DNA of 64,000 bases, from NCBI GenBank assembly GCA_035048495.1, contig CM068548.1, positions 12,885,464 to 12,949,463 on the forward strand, in the 5' to 3' direction. The position numbers and the translations under genes are program-made. Of this stretch, positions 23,171 to 33,541 are shown piece after piece. The notes beneath the pieces are model-generated. The model did no database searches. It had not been told where the DNA came from and saw nothing but the letters and a program-made list of their open reading frames with translations. The first letter of the stretch is position 1. Every line of letters starts with the position of its first letter. This stretch comes from Euptelea pleiosperma. Its lineage: Eukaryota; Streptophyta; Magnoliopsida; Ranunculales; Eupteleaceae.

Positions 23171-24331
23171 AGATGTGTGTCTCTCAAAAGAGGGAGATAG
23201 ATTAGGTGATAGATACCAGTGTGGTAGACTGACTCTCGATCGAATCAGTCTAGGGATGGATCAAATCCAAATGGGCATATGCTTAAAAAGCAAGCCCCTA
23301 GAGTCAGCAAGAGGTTATGAAACTGAATGAGGCTAGATGATGCACACATAGCAATAGATAATCTTAACATAAACAATCAGGATAGTATTATGAATTATCT
23401 TGTTAGTGTAGGGATAGTGTAGATTATGACAGTAGGCGGACCACTGGTTTATCTTCAAATATCCACCGGATTAACTTTTTACTCTGTAGGTTCCTACCAG
23501 GATACACTCTTCAAAGCAAATCCGCTAGTACTAACTCAAGTTGACAGTAAGATAATTCGAAGCCTAGACAGACGTGCGACACATCGGCTGACTTGAGTAC
23601 ACCCCAGACTAACCGAATTTGTCAAGCGTGAAGATGAGTTTTCCCAGAAGAGGAGCTAGGGTTGGTTCGTGTTCCTAATCCGACACTAAACTAATCCGAC
23701 AGACAGTCAAGGAGGCTACTTACGAGCTCGGTATACTTGAGTAGTAGGGACCTATGGGTATGTTAGATAACAGAGGCCCGCACTCATGGACTTAATCGAC
23801 TTGATCTTTGAAGGGTCGCTTTATGTAGAGTTTCCCTTGAACACCGATCTAATAGGGCTCTACTTCTTAATTGATTTTAATTCTTGGCTGTGGTTGCACA
23901 AAAGTTGGAATGACGAGGTGAGTGATGAAATCCCACCAGTTTCAAGTTAGAGTCGGGTTTGCTCTTTATATATTTTATTACGGCCAAACCAAGCAATTCT
24001 GATAAGTGTCGCAAAAGCAAATAAACAATCGGCACAACATTTGCACAATGATCACGATCGCACTCAAGGCGAAGTATAGAAACTAACCTGCCCGTTGGCT
24101 ACGCACGGGGTCTCCTCCATGAGATAGGGAAGGGTATCCAAATGGGCTTGGGCCCGACTCCACCTCTTTGAGCTTTCGCTCCTTACTCACTTGGGAAACG
24201 CAATCCGCAATCACGTTAGTCCACAATGGTCTATGGTATAGAATTGGAAGGTATACGGCCTTTGGGGTTTCAAGCAACACGCAATGATTTAGGGCAGGTA
24301 TTGTAAATTAGTTTCAATTAGGGTTTGAACC
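23171..24331. other. Region upstream of the reverse-strand relic, no gene
   Basis: No family-level coding signal. Probably the 5' untranslated part or LTR of the same decayed element. Confidence 0.35.
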
Positions 24332-24476
24332 CTAATCTTCTTTATTCTCTCTCGTCCACTCTACCAATAAGTCAAACTTATCCTTTGATGTCAATTAGTG
24401 TGGCCTTTAACACATAAGTCCTTCTCTTGGTCTCCAGCTATTATCTCTCCCTTAGTCTTTGTTCCGGCTCTACAAT
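24332..24476. repeat. Direct repeat, right copy
   Basis: Same orientation as 18,985-19,130, with scattered substitutions. Followed at 24,477-24,545 by a short tandem duplication around TTCTCAGTCTTGAGGGTCCT. Confidence 0.6.
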
Positions 24477-24829
24477 CCTTCTCAGTCTTGAGGGTCCTGT
24501 ATTCGGAGAGCAAGATCCTCTTCTCAGTCTTGAGGGTCCTGTATTTATACCCCCGGAACTGGCGTGACTCACATTCCACGTGTCTAGTTGTCGTCCATCA
24601 ATTATGATCTAGAGAGATTCTGTTATGAAACTAAATCTTCTTGTTAGATCCTAACTTCCCTTATACGGTTATATCTGAAATAACTGAGGTGGCACTCTTC
24701 GTGTTAAAAATTCGAATACGGGGACGTCAAAGCTGTAATAGTCCAACTAACTGCCATGTGGCCAATGCTCATTGGTTACGAAACTAACTGTATTTAGAAT
24801 ACTTATCTCGTTTGCAGAATCCTGTATAC

Positions 24830-25245
24830 TTCTCGGGATTGATAGAAATTCAATCCCGCCAAGTAATATGCTGATCTTGTCGGGATGAGATGAACGCTAC
24901 TCCCGTTAAATTAGATGTATGATCTTGTCGGGATGAGATAAAAGTCGATCCCGTCAAGTAAACCATCTGACCTTGTCGGGATGTATTGAACATTACTCCC
25001 GTTAAGGATAATAACCAAACCTGTTGGGATGAATTAAATGTTGATCCCATCATAAGTGTTGTTGAGCTTGTCGGGGTGAATTGAATGTTAATCCCGTTAA
25101 GAATGTTGTATGAACTTAGCTGGATGAGGTAATCGTCATTTGCACCATGTGGGCCGCTGGATCTTGTCGGGGTGAGATAATTATCATACCCGTCAAGGGG
25201 GTCAATCATTAATATGCAGGGCAAGATTGAATGCTTCCCGACATA
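24830..25245. repeat. 48-bp minisatellite, about eight units
   Basis: The marker GATCTTGTCGGG(A/G)TGA or its variants starts at about 24,873, 24,921, 24,969, 25,017, 25,064, 25,112 and 25,160. Each unit also carries a (T/A)CCCGT(T/C)AA motif. Because 48 is a multiple of three, the reverse strand stays open for 124 codons with a 16-residue period (LTGxxFxSSRQ). I regard that ORF as a by-product. Confidence 0.85.
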
Positions 25246-25249
25246 TTAA

Positions 25250-25826
25250 AGGCTGAAGTTTTAATGTGTTTTGTTAACAACTCTGCCTCAAGATGCTCTC
25301 TTCTGATCATTCCAATTTGATACGTGTTGCTTCCATTAATGGAAGATGTGTGACAGTGATGGAAGGGTTATGGCCTCTGATGATGTCTTCGGCGCATTTA
25401 CTCACGCATGAAGGATGACACCATGCGTCGTTGTTAAGATACCGCACGTGTGTAGCCAATACACGTATCACCATATCATTCGCCAGAAAATATGGTACCC
25501 ACATTATCCATCCATCTAATGTGGACAGTTATATAAAGAATGGTTGAGATCAAATCTATCGATCTAATGTGGACAGTTAGATTTCAACCACTCAATCCGC
25601 CTCATTTGACCTCAATTTAATCAAAATTTAAATTTCAACACCGTTATTTTTTGATTTTCATGTTATTTTTTCATTTCTCCCTCTATGCGTTACAATCTGT
25701 TATAACAGCCGTTATAATGGAAAAAATGGTAACGCCCCATTCTGTTGTACCGTTTGAGTGCCGAAGGCACCCAATTTTTGCAAACGCTTTTGTCGGAGAG
25801 TGCCGTGGGCATGGGCCATTTACTAT
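25250..25826. other. Repeat-derived spacer, no gene
   Basis: Includes two versions of a TCTAATGTGGACAGTTA motif (about 25,515 and 25,564) and AACGGCCGTTAT-like stretches that recur at 44,700-45,210. The end (GTGCCGTGGGCATGGGCC near 25,800) resembles the hairpin of a Helitron 3' end. Confidence 0.4.
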
Positions 25827-25998
25827 TCTATATAACAAAACACATTGGTTGTCTCCCTACTTATACCTCCTCTTATAAGCATCAACAAAGAAGGGCCGAG
25901 ATCTAATCCTCCCCTAAATGGACAGTGGATCTCCGCCACTCAACTGATTGTGGTAAATTCTTTGTCGAGGAGTGCCAATGGCACGGGGCACCCACTAG
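25827..25998 (+). mobile_element. Short non-autonomous Helitron-like element
   Basis: Starts TCTATATAACAAAACAC and ends with a small hairpin (GTGCC-aat-GGCAC), then CACCCACTAG followed by T: the TC...hairpin...CTAG/T layout of Helitrons. 172 bp. A related 164-bp unit is at 44,480-44,643. No target duplication is expected for this class. Confidence 0.5.
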
Positions 25999-25999
25999 T

Positions 26000-26690
26000 A
26001 TATATATATAACAAGTATAACGATTCTATTGATTTGAAATGTGTTACAGTAGGTGGATTCATGGAACCCAAGTTTTAGGATGTGCATGGACGGCTCGGTA
26101 ATTTCAACTGCATTTCATATTCCTGTCTCTTCAAATAATGGCGGAGATGATGCTACTTGCCTCAAGAGGACATCCTCCCTAGAGCTCAGATCGTTGGATG
26201 GCCATTGGGATGCGTTTGTTGTGTTTCTAGCTAGCTAGAGGGAGTATTGGCACATTGTCCAAATGTCGAAACCACTGATCTTCAAAATTTGTGTTGGGCT
26301 CAATTAGGATTCCCACCAAACGAACCCATAGACTGCCACAAAAATTTTGAAGAACGTCAATGGTTTAAAAACACAGACGACGATGCTAAAGTATATCCCT
26401 TCTAGAGGACCATCGTGCAACGTAAGCGGACTCGATGGCAAAGACTAGGAATAAGAATTCTATGAAGATTGGTATAGTTGTTGGATGATGGTCAGTTAAT
26501 TACCAATTAAATTTTATAATGTTGATGGTTAATTAGTTCAATAACAAACACACAATTTTTCTACCCTGCATGCATGTTCAAAACCCTCATTCAACAACTA
26601 ACTAGCTCCTACACAAACTACTGATTACGTACTGACCACTGATCCACCTACCTACCATAAAAGAAATAAAAAAAAATGGGCGACAGCAAT
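26000..26690. other. GLP4 upstream region
   Basis: No gene. The stretches 26,340-26,500 and 26,575-26,690 recur at about 29,310-29,510 and 29,935-30,060, where no gene follows. The part 26,050-26,250 resembles the type II upstream module. Confidence 0.6.
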
Positions 26691-26697
26691 TTATGAG

Positions 26698-26720
26698 ACC
26701 ATTTCAATTCTCTATAAATA
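26698..26720 (+). promoter_or_regulatory. GLP4 core promoter (shortened)
   Basis: TATAAATA at 26,713-26,720, 57 bases before the ATG. The conserved block is cut to GACCATTTCAATTCTC: several bases between AAT and TCTC are missing, bringing the block right up to the TATA box. Confidence 0.75.
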
Positions 26721-26777
26721 GGCACGGTCACCTAGTTAGATTATTCACCCCCCTAACAAGCAAAAAATATTTGAACA

Positions 26778-27597
26778 ATGGGTGCTCATTTCCTCGTAGC
26801 TTTGGTTCTCTTGGTTTCCTCTGTAGCCTTTGCCTTTGATCCCAGTCCCCTCCAAGACTTCTGTGTTGCCATCAGTGAACCTAAAAATGCTGGTACATTG
26901 TCTCCTGTTTTCTCCTTTCTTTACTTATTTTAGTTGTTTGAGTAGTTGAAATAATGTGAGGGAGGGAGAGAGGGAGGGAGGGCATCATGTATAATCATTC
27001 TTAATTTAACTTGGAGGTTACTAACTTCTCTTATTTAATTATTCATTTGCAGTGTTTGTGAACGGGAAATTCTGCAAGAATCCCAAGCTTGTTACGGCTA
27101 ATGATTTCTTCCTTGCTGGGCTCCAAATACCCGGAAACACAGCAAACGCAGTTGGATCAAATGTCACTCAAGTTTTTGTTGACCAGTTACCAGGGCTCAA
27201 CACCTTAGGCATAGCATTGGCTCGCGTAGACTATGCACCCAACGGTGGTCTCAACCCACCTCACTTTCACCCTCGAGCAGCCGAGACCCTAACAGTCTTG
27301 GAGGGTACCCTCTATGCCGGATTTGTCACCTCCAACCCGGATAATCGCCTCTTTAGCAAGATCCTTAACAAGGGAGACGTGTTTGTATTCCCCTTTGGCC
27401 TCATTCACTTCCAATTTAACGTGGGGCACACCAATGCAGTCGCCCTTGCTGCTTTCAGCAGCCAAAACCCCGGTGTGATCAGGATTGGGAATGCCGTCTT
27501 CGGAGCGAAGCCACCCATCAAGGATGATGTTCTTGCCAAGGCCTTTCAAATTGAGAAGAAAATTGTTGATTATCTCCAAGCACAGAATTGGACGTAA
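26778..27597 (+). CDS. GLP: Germin-like protein, subfamily 1 (copy 4, diverged)
   Basis: CDS is exons 26,778-26,892 and 27,053-27,597 with a 160-bp phase-1 intron; product 219 aa. Signal peptide about 1-19 ([12 protein letters not shown] start). The mature end is [10 protein letters not shown], with Phe where all other copies have Ser. C29 and C46; ligands H109, H111, E116 and H157 intact. The most different copy: it has an extra Gly ([11 protein letters not shown]), [11 protein letters not shown] instead of [30 protein letters not shown] and QAQNWT at the end. The sequon is N75-V-T. AATAAA at 27,704-27,709. The start matches the internal Met used by copies 5 and 9. Likely functional as a cupin; altered residues next to the metal site may change partner or substrate. 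Confidence 0.95.
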
Positions 27598-27714
27598 TAG
27601 TACTGCTGCTGCTGCTACTACAACCACCACTTCCCATATGATAATCCATGAACAGTATGTTCATTAAATAATCAATTGGCTGGTCTTATATATCTAATAT
27701 AATAATAAATTTTG

Positions 27715-28807
27715 TTGCTGCGGCGACTTGATATTGATCCTCATTAGATTGTCCGTATGTAGTATGGAGAAGCACATATGATTGCTTATTGAAAATAAAA
27801 GAGTAAAATAGAAGTCGTTAATCAGTCCTGATCTTCATAGTTCAGCCTAATCCAACAATTTGAATTTTGTAATTGAACACAGTATTTTAAAGAGCGTCAA
27901 CGCTGAGTAGTACTATGCGCTGCGTAATGAAGTAAAATGATAAAATCTTGTCACACTCCACATTCGGTCGGGATGTGTTCGTGGCAATTAAGGACTAATG
28001 TAATTTGTTTTGTAACTTCTCATTTAAAATAAGATTGCCATGCGTCACCTATTACTTGTTATATTCTTTAATATTAGGCACTTTCCTCGGCTTAGTTGGG
28101 ATGCCTATATTCATTGTGACGCAGTTCCTCCCCCTCCCAATGTTTTTGTATTTAGTTAATTACTTTCTTTTAATGATTTTTTCTTACTTACCAAAAAAAA
28201 TAATTGTTATATGTATTTACCTTAAGCTAGGCTGCACATCGCTGCATTAAGGGAGTTTGACAGAAGAGTGTCCACCAAACATTTTTTAAGAAGTTTAAGA
28301 TTGATCGATAACTTTGACGATTATATTGACTCTAATCCAAAGTTTATATAAAGATATGAAAACATCTAAAGATAAAAACTAATCTAATATCATAATAGAT
28401 ATAAGATATTATCTTCTGACAGCCGACATAATATGTGATGAGATACACCCAATCATGACATGCTGCATCTCACATTACAATTTATAACAATGTTAATATT
28501 AATCCAACAACCAAATGTATACTCTATTAAGCTCCCACAATCACATGTCCCTTTGAAGAAGGAACATGTGATTGGTTACAAGAAATATGAGCCTTTGGTC
28601 CTCATGATGAATTTAATATATATCTTAATTGATATTAGATATTATTTTACCTAATGTTATGAAATATATACACCAATAATGATATGGTGCATCCCACAAA
28701 ATTTATTACAATGCTAATACTAATCCAACGAAGCTAACTGGTCCCCATCATTGATCCAGCTGATTGAATAATTTGGGAACCCAATGCCCAATGTCCTCAA
28801 GAGTTTT
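27715..28807. other. Spacer with a diverged direct repeat, no gene
   Basis: 28,395-28,510 and 28,620-28,735 are diverged direct copies sharing ATGCTGCATCTCACA/ATGGTGCATCCCACA and CAATG(T/C)TAATA(T/C)TAATCCAAC. No coding signal. Confidence 0.5.
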
Positions 28808-29000
28808 TTTTTTTTTACTTCCAGGGGTATCGATGTGCCTTTTAGAGCACTTGAGTAGTCCCCTGGGGCACGCTTGTACCCCATGGGGGTGTTGAACTGA
28901 GGACCTCCTGCTTTCTAGAGTGGGGTTGCCGTCATCTCCGCCCAAAAGGATAAAGGGGAGGCAAACCAAATATGGGCACTATCTAGACATCGGAAGATAG
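28808..29000 (-). mobile_element. Possible tRNA-derived SINE
   Basis: Read on the minus strand, a B-box-like CAGTTCAACACC follows a plausible A-box region, then a unique body ending ...CTGGAAGT and an A-run of 12 (T-run at 28,806-28,817 on plus). This is the layout of a plant SINE. No clear target duplication was found and the A box is weak. Confidence 0.35.
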
Positions 29001-29309
29001 CTTGTATGTCATCCTCTTTGGGAGACCCATAACGGGGACAGGTATGGACAATCGTGCGGATGTGAGTGCAGCTTGTTCCGAGTGGGGAGGAGATCAAGAA
29101 AAAAAAAATTGGTAAAGAATTGGGCCCTGCGAGGTATGTTGGACAATCGTGCGGATGTGAGAGTGCAGGTTGTTGGCATAATGTTGTTGACGGGTAGAGG
29201 GCTCTCCGATGGGTTTTAAGGAATGATAGGCTGATTTGGTGGTAAATTTTCCTTTCGGGTGTAGATCCCAGAATATATGATCTGGATATCGACTTTGACT
29301 AAGAGGTAT

Positions 29310-30070
29310 TTGAAGGACATTTGAAGAACATCAATAGTTTGCACACAGACAATGATCTTACGGTATCATTTACCCTTCTAGAGGACGATAACCAACGACG
29401 TAGACAGACTGACAGTAACACATCTCATTATTAAAATAGATATAGAAATGCTTGGTGGCAAAAGTTGGTATAGTTGTTGGATGATAATATATATTTATTT
29501 TGATTACTTGTGAAGGGAAAACTTTTAGATGCAGAGGACTTTCCAGACAGAGATGGCTCTAATGGCCCTACTTATCTTATTTTGTGGGCCCACTAACCTC
29601 ATGGATAGTTAGTCCACCCTTCGTAGATATACATACCAAAAATCAGTCTGATTGGTTTTCTCGAGCCATGGATTTTAGCACTTTTTTAGGATTTATTCTA
29701 GCCGTTGGATTCAAGTATGTATTTTGCCTATTTTTTGGGTACTTAATCCAACATCTAGAAATTATCGATCAAGCTGATTTTCCGTATGTATATCCACCAA
29801 CGGGTGGGCTAAACATCATACAGTTAGTGGGCCCAAAAAAATTGAGCTATGTAGGACCTCGAGAGCCCTCTTCATGACGACATCCAAAGTCCTCGGCATC
29901 TAAAATGTTTCCCTTGTGAAGTCTATCTGCTTGCCCAAGTTCAAAACCCACTTTCACCTACTTTACTAACTACTAACCACTGACCCGCTTAACAACAAAA
30001 ATAAATAATAAAAAGTCGGTCAAGATTGTTTCCATGGACAGTAGTTGATAGCAGAAACCTTAAGAGATCA
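29310..30070 (+). pseudogene. Orphan copy of the GLP4 upstream region, split by a MITE
   Basis: 29,310-29,510 matches 26,340-26,500 (GAAGAACGTCAATGGTTT, CCCTTCTAGAGGAC and TGGTATAGTTGTTGGATGAT are recognisable). 29,935-30,060 matches 26,575-26,690 (TTCAAAACCC, CTAC.AACTACTGA.TAC, then an A-rich stretch). The match ends before the GACCATTTCAATG block and the TATA box, and no GLP exon follows. It looks like the upstream half of a lost GLP gene. Confidence 0.6.
29514..29914. mobile_element. 401-bp MITE with 31-bp TIRs and TGTGA target duplication
   Basis: Ends AGGGAAAACTTTTAGATGC and, inverted, AGGGAAACATTTTAGATGC; the 31-bp terminal inverted repeats differ at about five positions. TGTGA flanks it on both sides (29,509-29,513 and 29,915-29,919). 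It interrupts the orphan GLP upstream region. The internal plus-strand ORF of 97 codons has no family features. Superfamily unclear. Confidence 0.75.
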
Positions 30071-30074
30071 CCAT

Positions 30075-31404
30075 TGTAGATTTTCAATGTGTCATGTTCG
30101 ATTCTCATTATTTATTGAGATTTTCAAGTGTCATGTTCATAATTTTAATAAAAAAACAAAGTGTAGTCTCCACCTTAGGGGATATACTCAGTCACTAAAC
30201 ATGCAAAGTCTTCTTCTAGCTTTCAAATTTTTTATTTTTAAATTTTTTTGCGAGTCAAGCAAGAGATTTCATTAGGAAAAATGATTAGACGGGAAGCTTT
30301 GACAATCTTTTTTGTTCAACATTTTGACTAATTAAACAAGATGTTTTCCACGTAAGGAAGATAATTAAGCTACCGGTACCTAATCCAGCACGTGTCGAAT
30401 GCACGATGCTTTGATGCTAATAAAAATGGTGATCTTTACTATAGAGATTACTTTTTCATCGAAGGCGGCCAAGTCATTTCCAAAGACTCTTTCTTCATAC
30501 TCAGTCCAAGCGATCATCCTATATCATGTTGTGCTTATTGACGATTAATCACTATGATGATCACCACAAATTTTTTTTTTTTTTTTTTTTGATGTCGTTG
30601 GAAAACAAACAATCACGCTCATAGCTTAAAGAACAAATATTCAGGGGACTTTGGCCGTTGTGGATGGAGCAAGTTTCAGTCCTTTTTATCAACAACCCGA
30701 TGGGCCAAGCCTTGGTTTTTAGGTGCTTCTTGACAGGGTAATTTTTTGTGTCTGATATTCTTTGCCGCCAAATTAGAGATTGGGAAATGTTGAAACAACT
30801 TTGTTAAAGAATAAAGACGACCCGAATTCTAGGCGCTAAAGGATGGAATGCAGGGAAAACATTGCAACAAATATGGACCACCACAGTCACGATTCGGAAG
30901 AGGTCTCAAGGTGGAATCCACCGACTGGCCCATGTTACTTTTTTTTTGCCAAAATTTGTAGGCCCATATTGGGTTTGGGCTGGGCTTGGAGTCAATAAGC
31001 TAAAACTAAAGTTTGGGATTAGGTAGAGCCTGCAGATTAGCCCCAGCTCACGCGCACCATAATTAAAGAGGGCAATTAATATTTTAGACTTTAAGCCATA
31101 GTTGTATTAGTAGTTAGAGTCAAACTTTACGCAGTCTACAAAAAGTGTTAAAATAGAGGTAAGAGATGAACAAAGTAATATCTACAAAGCTTAGTAAGTA
31201 TTCACGCTGAAAAGAACCCCCCCCCCCCCCCCAATTCTTCTCACTTTTTGGAATCACTTTGAATTTGAACATTTTGGAAGAAATGAAGAAAAAGAGGTGA
31301 TGGCAAATGAATAACCCTACAGTTGTCAATTCAAGTGCAGGTTCATATCAATTTTAATATTTTATGGGCGCTCTTGGCCTAATTTTTATTTTTTTTATAT
31401 GTTA
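30075..31404. other. Spacer, no gene; homopolymer runs
   Basis: No coding signal on either strand. Holds a long T-run (about 30,568-30,590) and a run of 16 C (31,217-31,232). Confidence 0.5.
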
Positions 31405-31740
31405 AATCAATTCGCGACGGCCGGTATAATCATATTTTTAGCGACGGCCAAAGAGACCATCGGTAGAGAGCTGTAGTGACGGCCACCTACAGTCGCTAAA
31501 TTAATGCAGTGATCGTTGCTAAAAAAAACTGTTTTAGAGACGGTCAAGGTCTAGCCGTCACTATATATGGTTATAGACAGAGTCGGAGACCGTCGGTGAA
31601 CATTACTTATGCCACCACTTTTTTTTTAATTTACGCGGAAAAATGTTTTGGCGACGGTCGATTCTTAGCTGGCCGCCGCTATAACTTTTAGCGACGGGGT
31701 TCAATAGAGACGGCAAGAATGAAATGTCTCTAACCCAATT
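31405..31740. mobile_element. CACTA-type subterminal repeat array, second copy
   Basis: About a dozen copies of GCGACGGCC / GGCCGTCGCT-type motifs in both orientations, as at 15,440-16,012. No CACTA terminus is visible at either side, so this is an internal fragment or a decayed end. Confidence 0.6.
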
Positions 31741-31891
31741 TATTAGAAGTAGAGGATTTCGACATTTATGAGGAGGAAAGAAGTTCCATACATAGCAAAC
31801 TTTACCATTCTTGAGTGTTTTTGTCTTTCTTGTAACTTATGTTAAGCCTTGGGGGTGAACCATCTGTCTAATTAATTTTTCTTCTCTACGA

Positions 31892-32246
31892 CTATGTTTT
31901 AAAACTCGCCGAGTCGAGAGTATTTCGAGTCGACTCGGCATACAAACTCAGATTTGCATAGTCCGGCGAGTTGACTCGGAAAATCGGCCGAGTTGACTCA
32001 CAATGCAGCCGAGTCACCCGTTTAAAGGCCGAGTCCAGTCAAAACTCAATTTTTTTTTTGATTTTCTAAATGTTTTTTTGTATTTGTTTCGTATTTTCAA
32101 AGTTTTTCTTAATAAATATTATTTTTTATATATTTAAATAAATAATAATCAATTTAATGACTTGCCGAGTCGACTCCCGAGTCATCGAGGTGACTCAGTC
32201 CAATGGACTTCCAAGCCGAGTCCGTGTTCCGAGTTTTAGAACATAG
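31892..32246. mobile_element. 355-bp hAT-type MITE with 8-bp target duplication
   Basis: Terminal inverted repeats CTATGTTTTAAAACTCG and CTATGTTCTAAAACTCG (17 bp, one mismatch) are flanked by the perfect 8-bp direct repeat CTCTACGA (31,884-31,891 and 32,247-32,254). An 8-bp duplication is typical of hAT transposons. The interior has many GAGTCGACTC-like motifs and no coding capacity, so it would need an autonomous relative. Confidence 0.8.
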
Positions 32247-32479
32247 CTCTACGATGCTCATCAATATTATAGTTAATCCTTGATTTTGCTAATAGAATTG
32301 ACTCAATTACCAAATTTCAAGTTTACTTGTATAACTTTTAAACTGAGTCAGTACGTAGCTCCAGTCCATGAGTTGACTGGTCTCTACACTCGTATGGAGA
32401 AATGATTTGCCGTCTCCATTCACCAGCACTTAATAAGTGGAGATGCATACAAGTGAGATAAGATCTCGGCCCTTCTTGG

Positions 32480-32901
32480 TGCACTCGGGACATGAAGTGG
32501 TTAGAGCTAAACAGATCAGGTGTGGTGGGGAAGTGGGTCTGGAGGTCTTCGAACCATGCCAGAATTTCAGCCAATAGCTGGAAGTTGACGCATGGATGTG
32601 CAGCGACTGATGCCATTCTCGAAAAGAAAGGGTTCTCTCTAGCATTTAGATGCTACATCTGCCAGAAGCAGAGCAGATAGAGATTTTTGTAGAGCGACCT
32701 CAATTACTCTATAAAATGGAGGATCCTCTCACTCTCATTACTATAGATTTGACTGATTGTTTTTTCGCCCTAAGTTCGGGTTCATGGGCCTTCGAGGTGC
32801 CAACCTAGTTGGGTTGCTGTAGGGCCGTGTTTCCCTCCTTTGTACGCCTTGTATAGTTTCTTTTTTCCTTCAATACTACATATATTTAGCAAAAAAAAAA
32901 A
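32480..32901 (+). pseudogene. LINE 3' fragment with poly(A)
   Basis: The plus frame 32,492-32,677 reads like the start of a LINE zf-RVT domain: GKWVWRSSNHARI, then ATDAILEKKGF, then RCYIC. It stops before the second half. A 3' UTR-like stretch and an A-run at about 32,890-32,901 follow. Truncated and inactive. Confidence 0.55.
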
Positions 32902-32988
32902 ATCCTATAAGAGGGGTATAAGTGGGGAGACAACCACTGTCACTTGTTATATAGATAGTGGCTGTAGCAGCATCCCACCGAACAATCA

Positions 32989-33260
32989 TGTGCCACTATG
33001 TATGCCATTTTAATAAGAAAACATAGCCATGACTAACTCCTAAGCTAAAGTAAGGTAGAATACAATAAAAATTTGTCCCGACCTCCCGTTTTCAGTGTTG
33101 TATTCTGTCCCCATTAATAAATTTCACCATATAAAAAACTTAAAAATGACTTAGCCAACATGTGCCACTCTACGCCATTTTAATAAGAAAACATAGCCAG
33201 CATGACTACCTCCTAAGCTAAAGTAAGATAAAATATGATCAAAATTTGACTTAGCCAAAT
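32989..33260. repeat. 172-bp tandem duplication upstream of GLP5
   Basis: TGTGCCACT...GCCATTTTAATAAGAAAACATAGCC...CTCCTAAGCTAAAGTAAG occurs from 32,989 and again from 33,161. The second copy leads into the normal promoter module (CATTCGTCGCATAACCAAGT) shared with type I genes. Confidence 0.8.
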
Positions 33261-33416
33261 CCCTTTTACCATTCGTCGCATAACCAAGTCAATAACTACA
33301 TCAGTCACCAAATTTCTTCTAGACAAAATGACTCTATATCCATTCATTGAAGGCAAGACTAAGAATAAGAAGGCTAGATAGATGGGTGTAGGTGTTGATG
33401 ACTTGGTAAATCTATC

Positions 33417-33454
33417 GACCATTTCAATGAGTTCTCACGATGTCTCTATAAATA
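33417..33454 (+). promoter_or_regulatory. GLP5 core promoter
   Basis: TATAAATA at 33,447-33,454, 88 bases before the ATG, preceded by the full GACCATTTCAATGAGTTCTC block and a GATGACTTGGTAA element. Confidence 0.8.
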
Positions 33455-33541
33455 GGCATTACTACCTTGCTGGATTACTCACCTCTAACCAGCAAGCATA
33501 CTTGAAGCATAGTCTTGTCCGTTTGAGTGATTTCTAGGATC

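Noticed and set aside
18985..24476. Complete LTR retrotransposon bounded by the 145-bp direct repeats
   Set aside because: The repeats are too short, lack TG...CA ends and flanking duplications; kept only as a possible LTR remnant pair.
24850..25224. Reverse-strand 124-codon ORF with repeats
   Set aside because: Explained by the 48-bp period being a multiple of three; no family features.
24830..25245. Possible CRISPR-like regular repeats
   Set aside because: Units are contiguous and diverged, without unique spacers; this is a plant minisatellite.
29584..29877. 97-codon plus-strand ORF
   Set aside because: Lies wholly inside the 401-bp MITE and has no recognisable domain.
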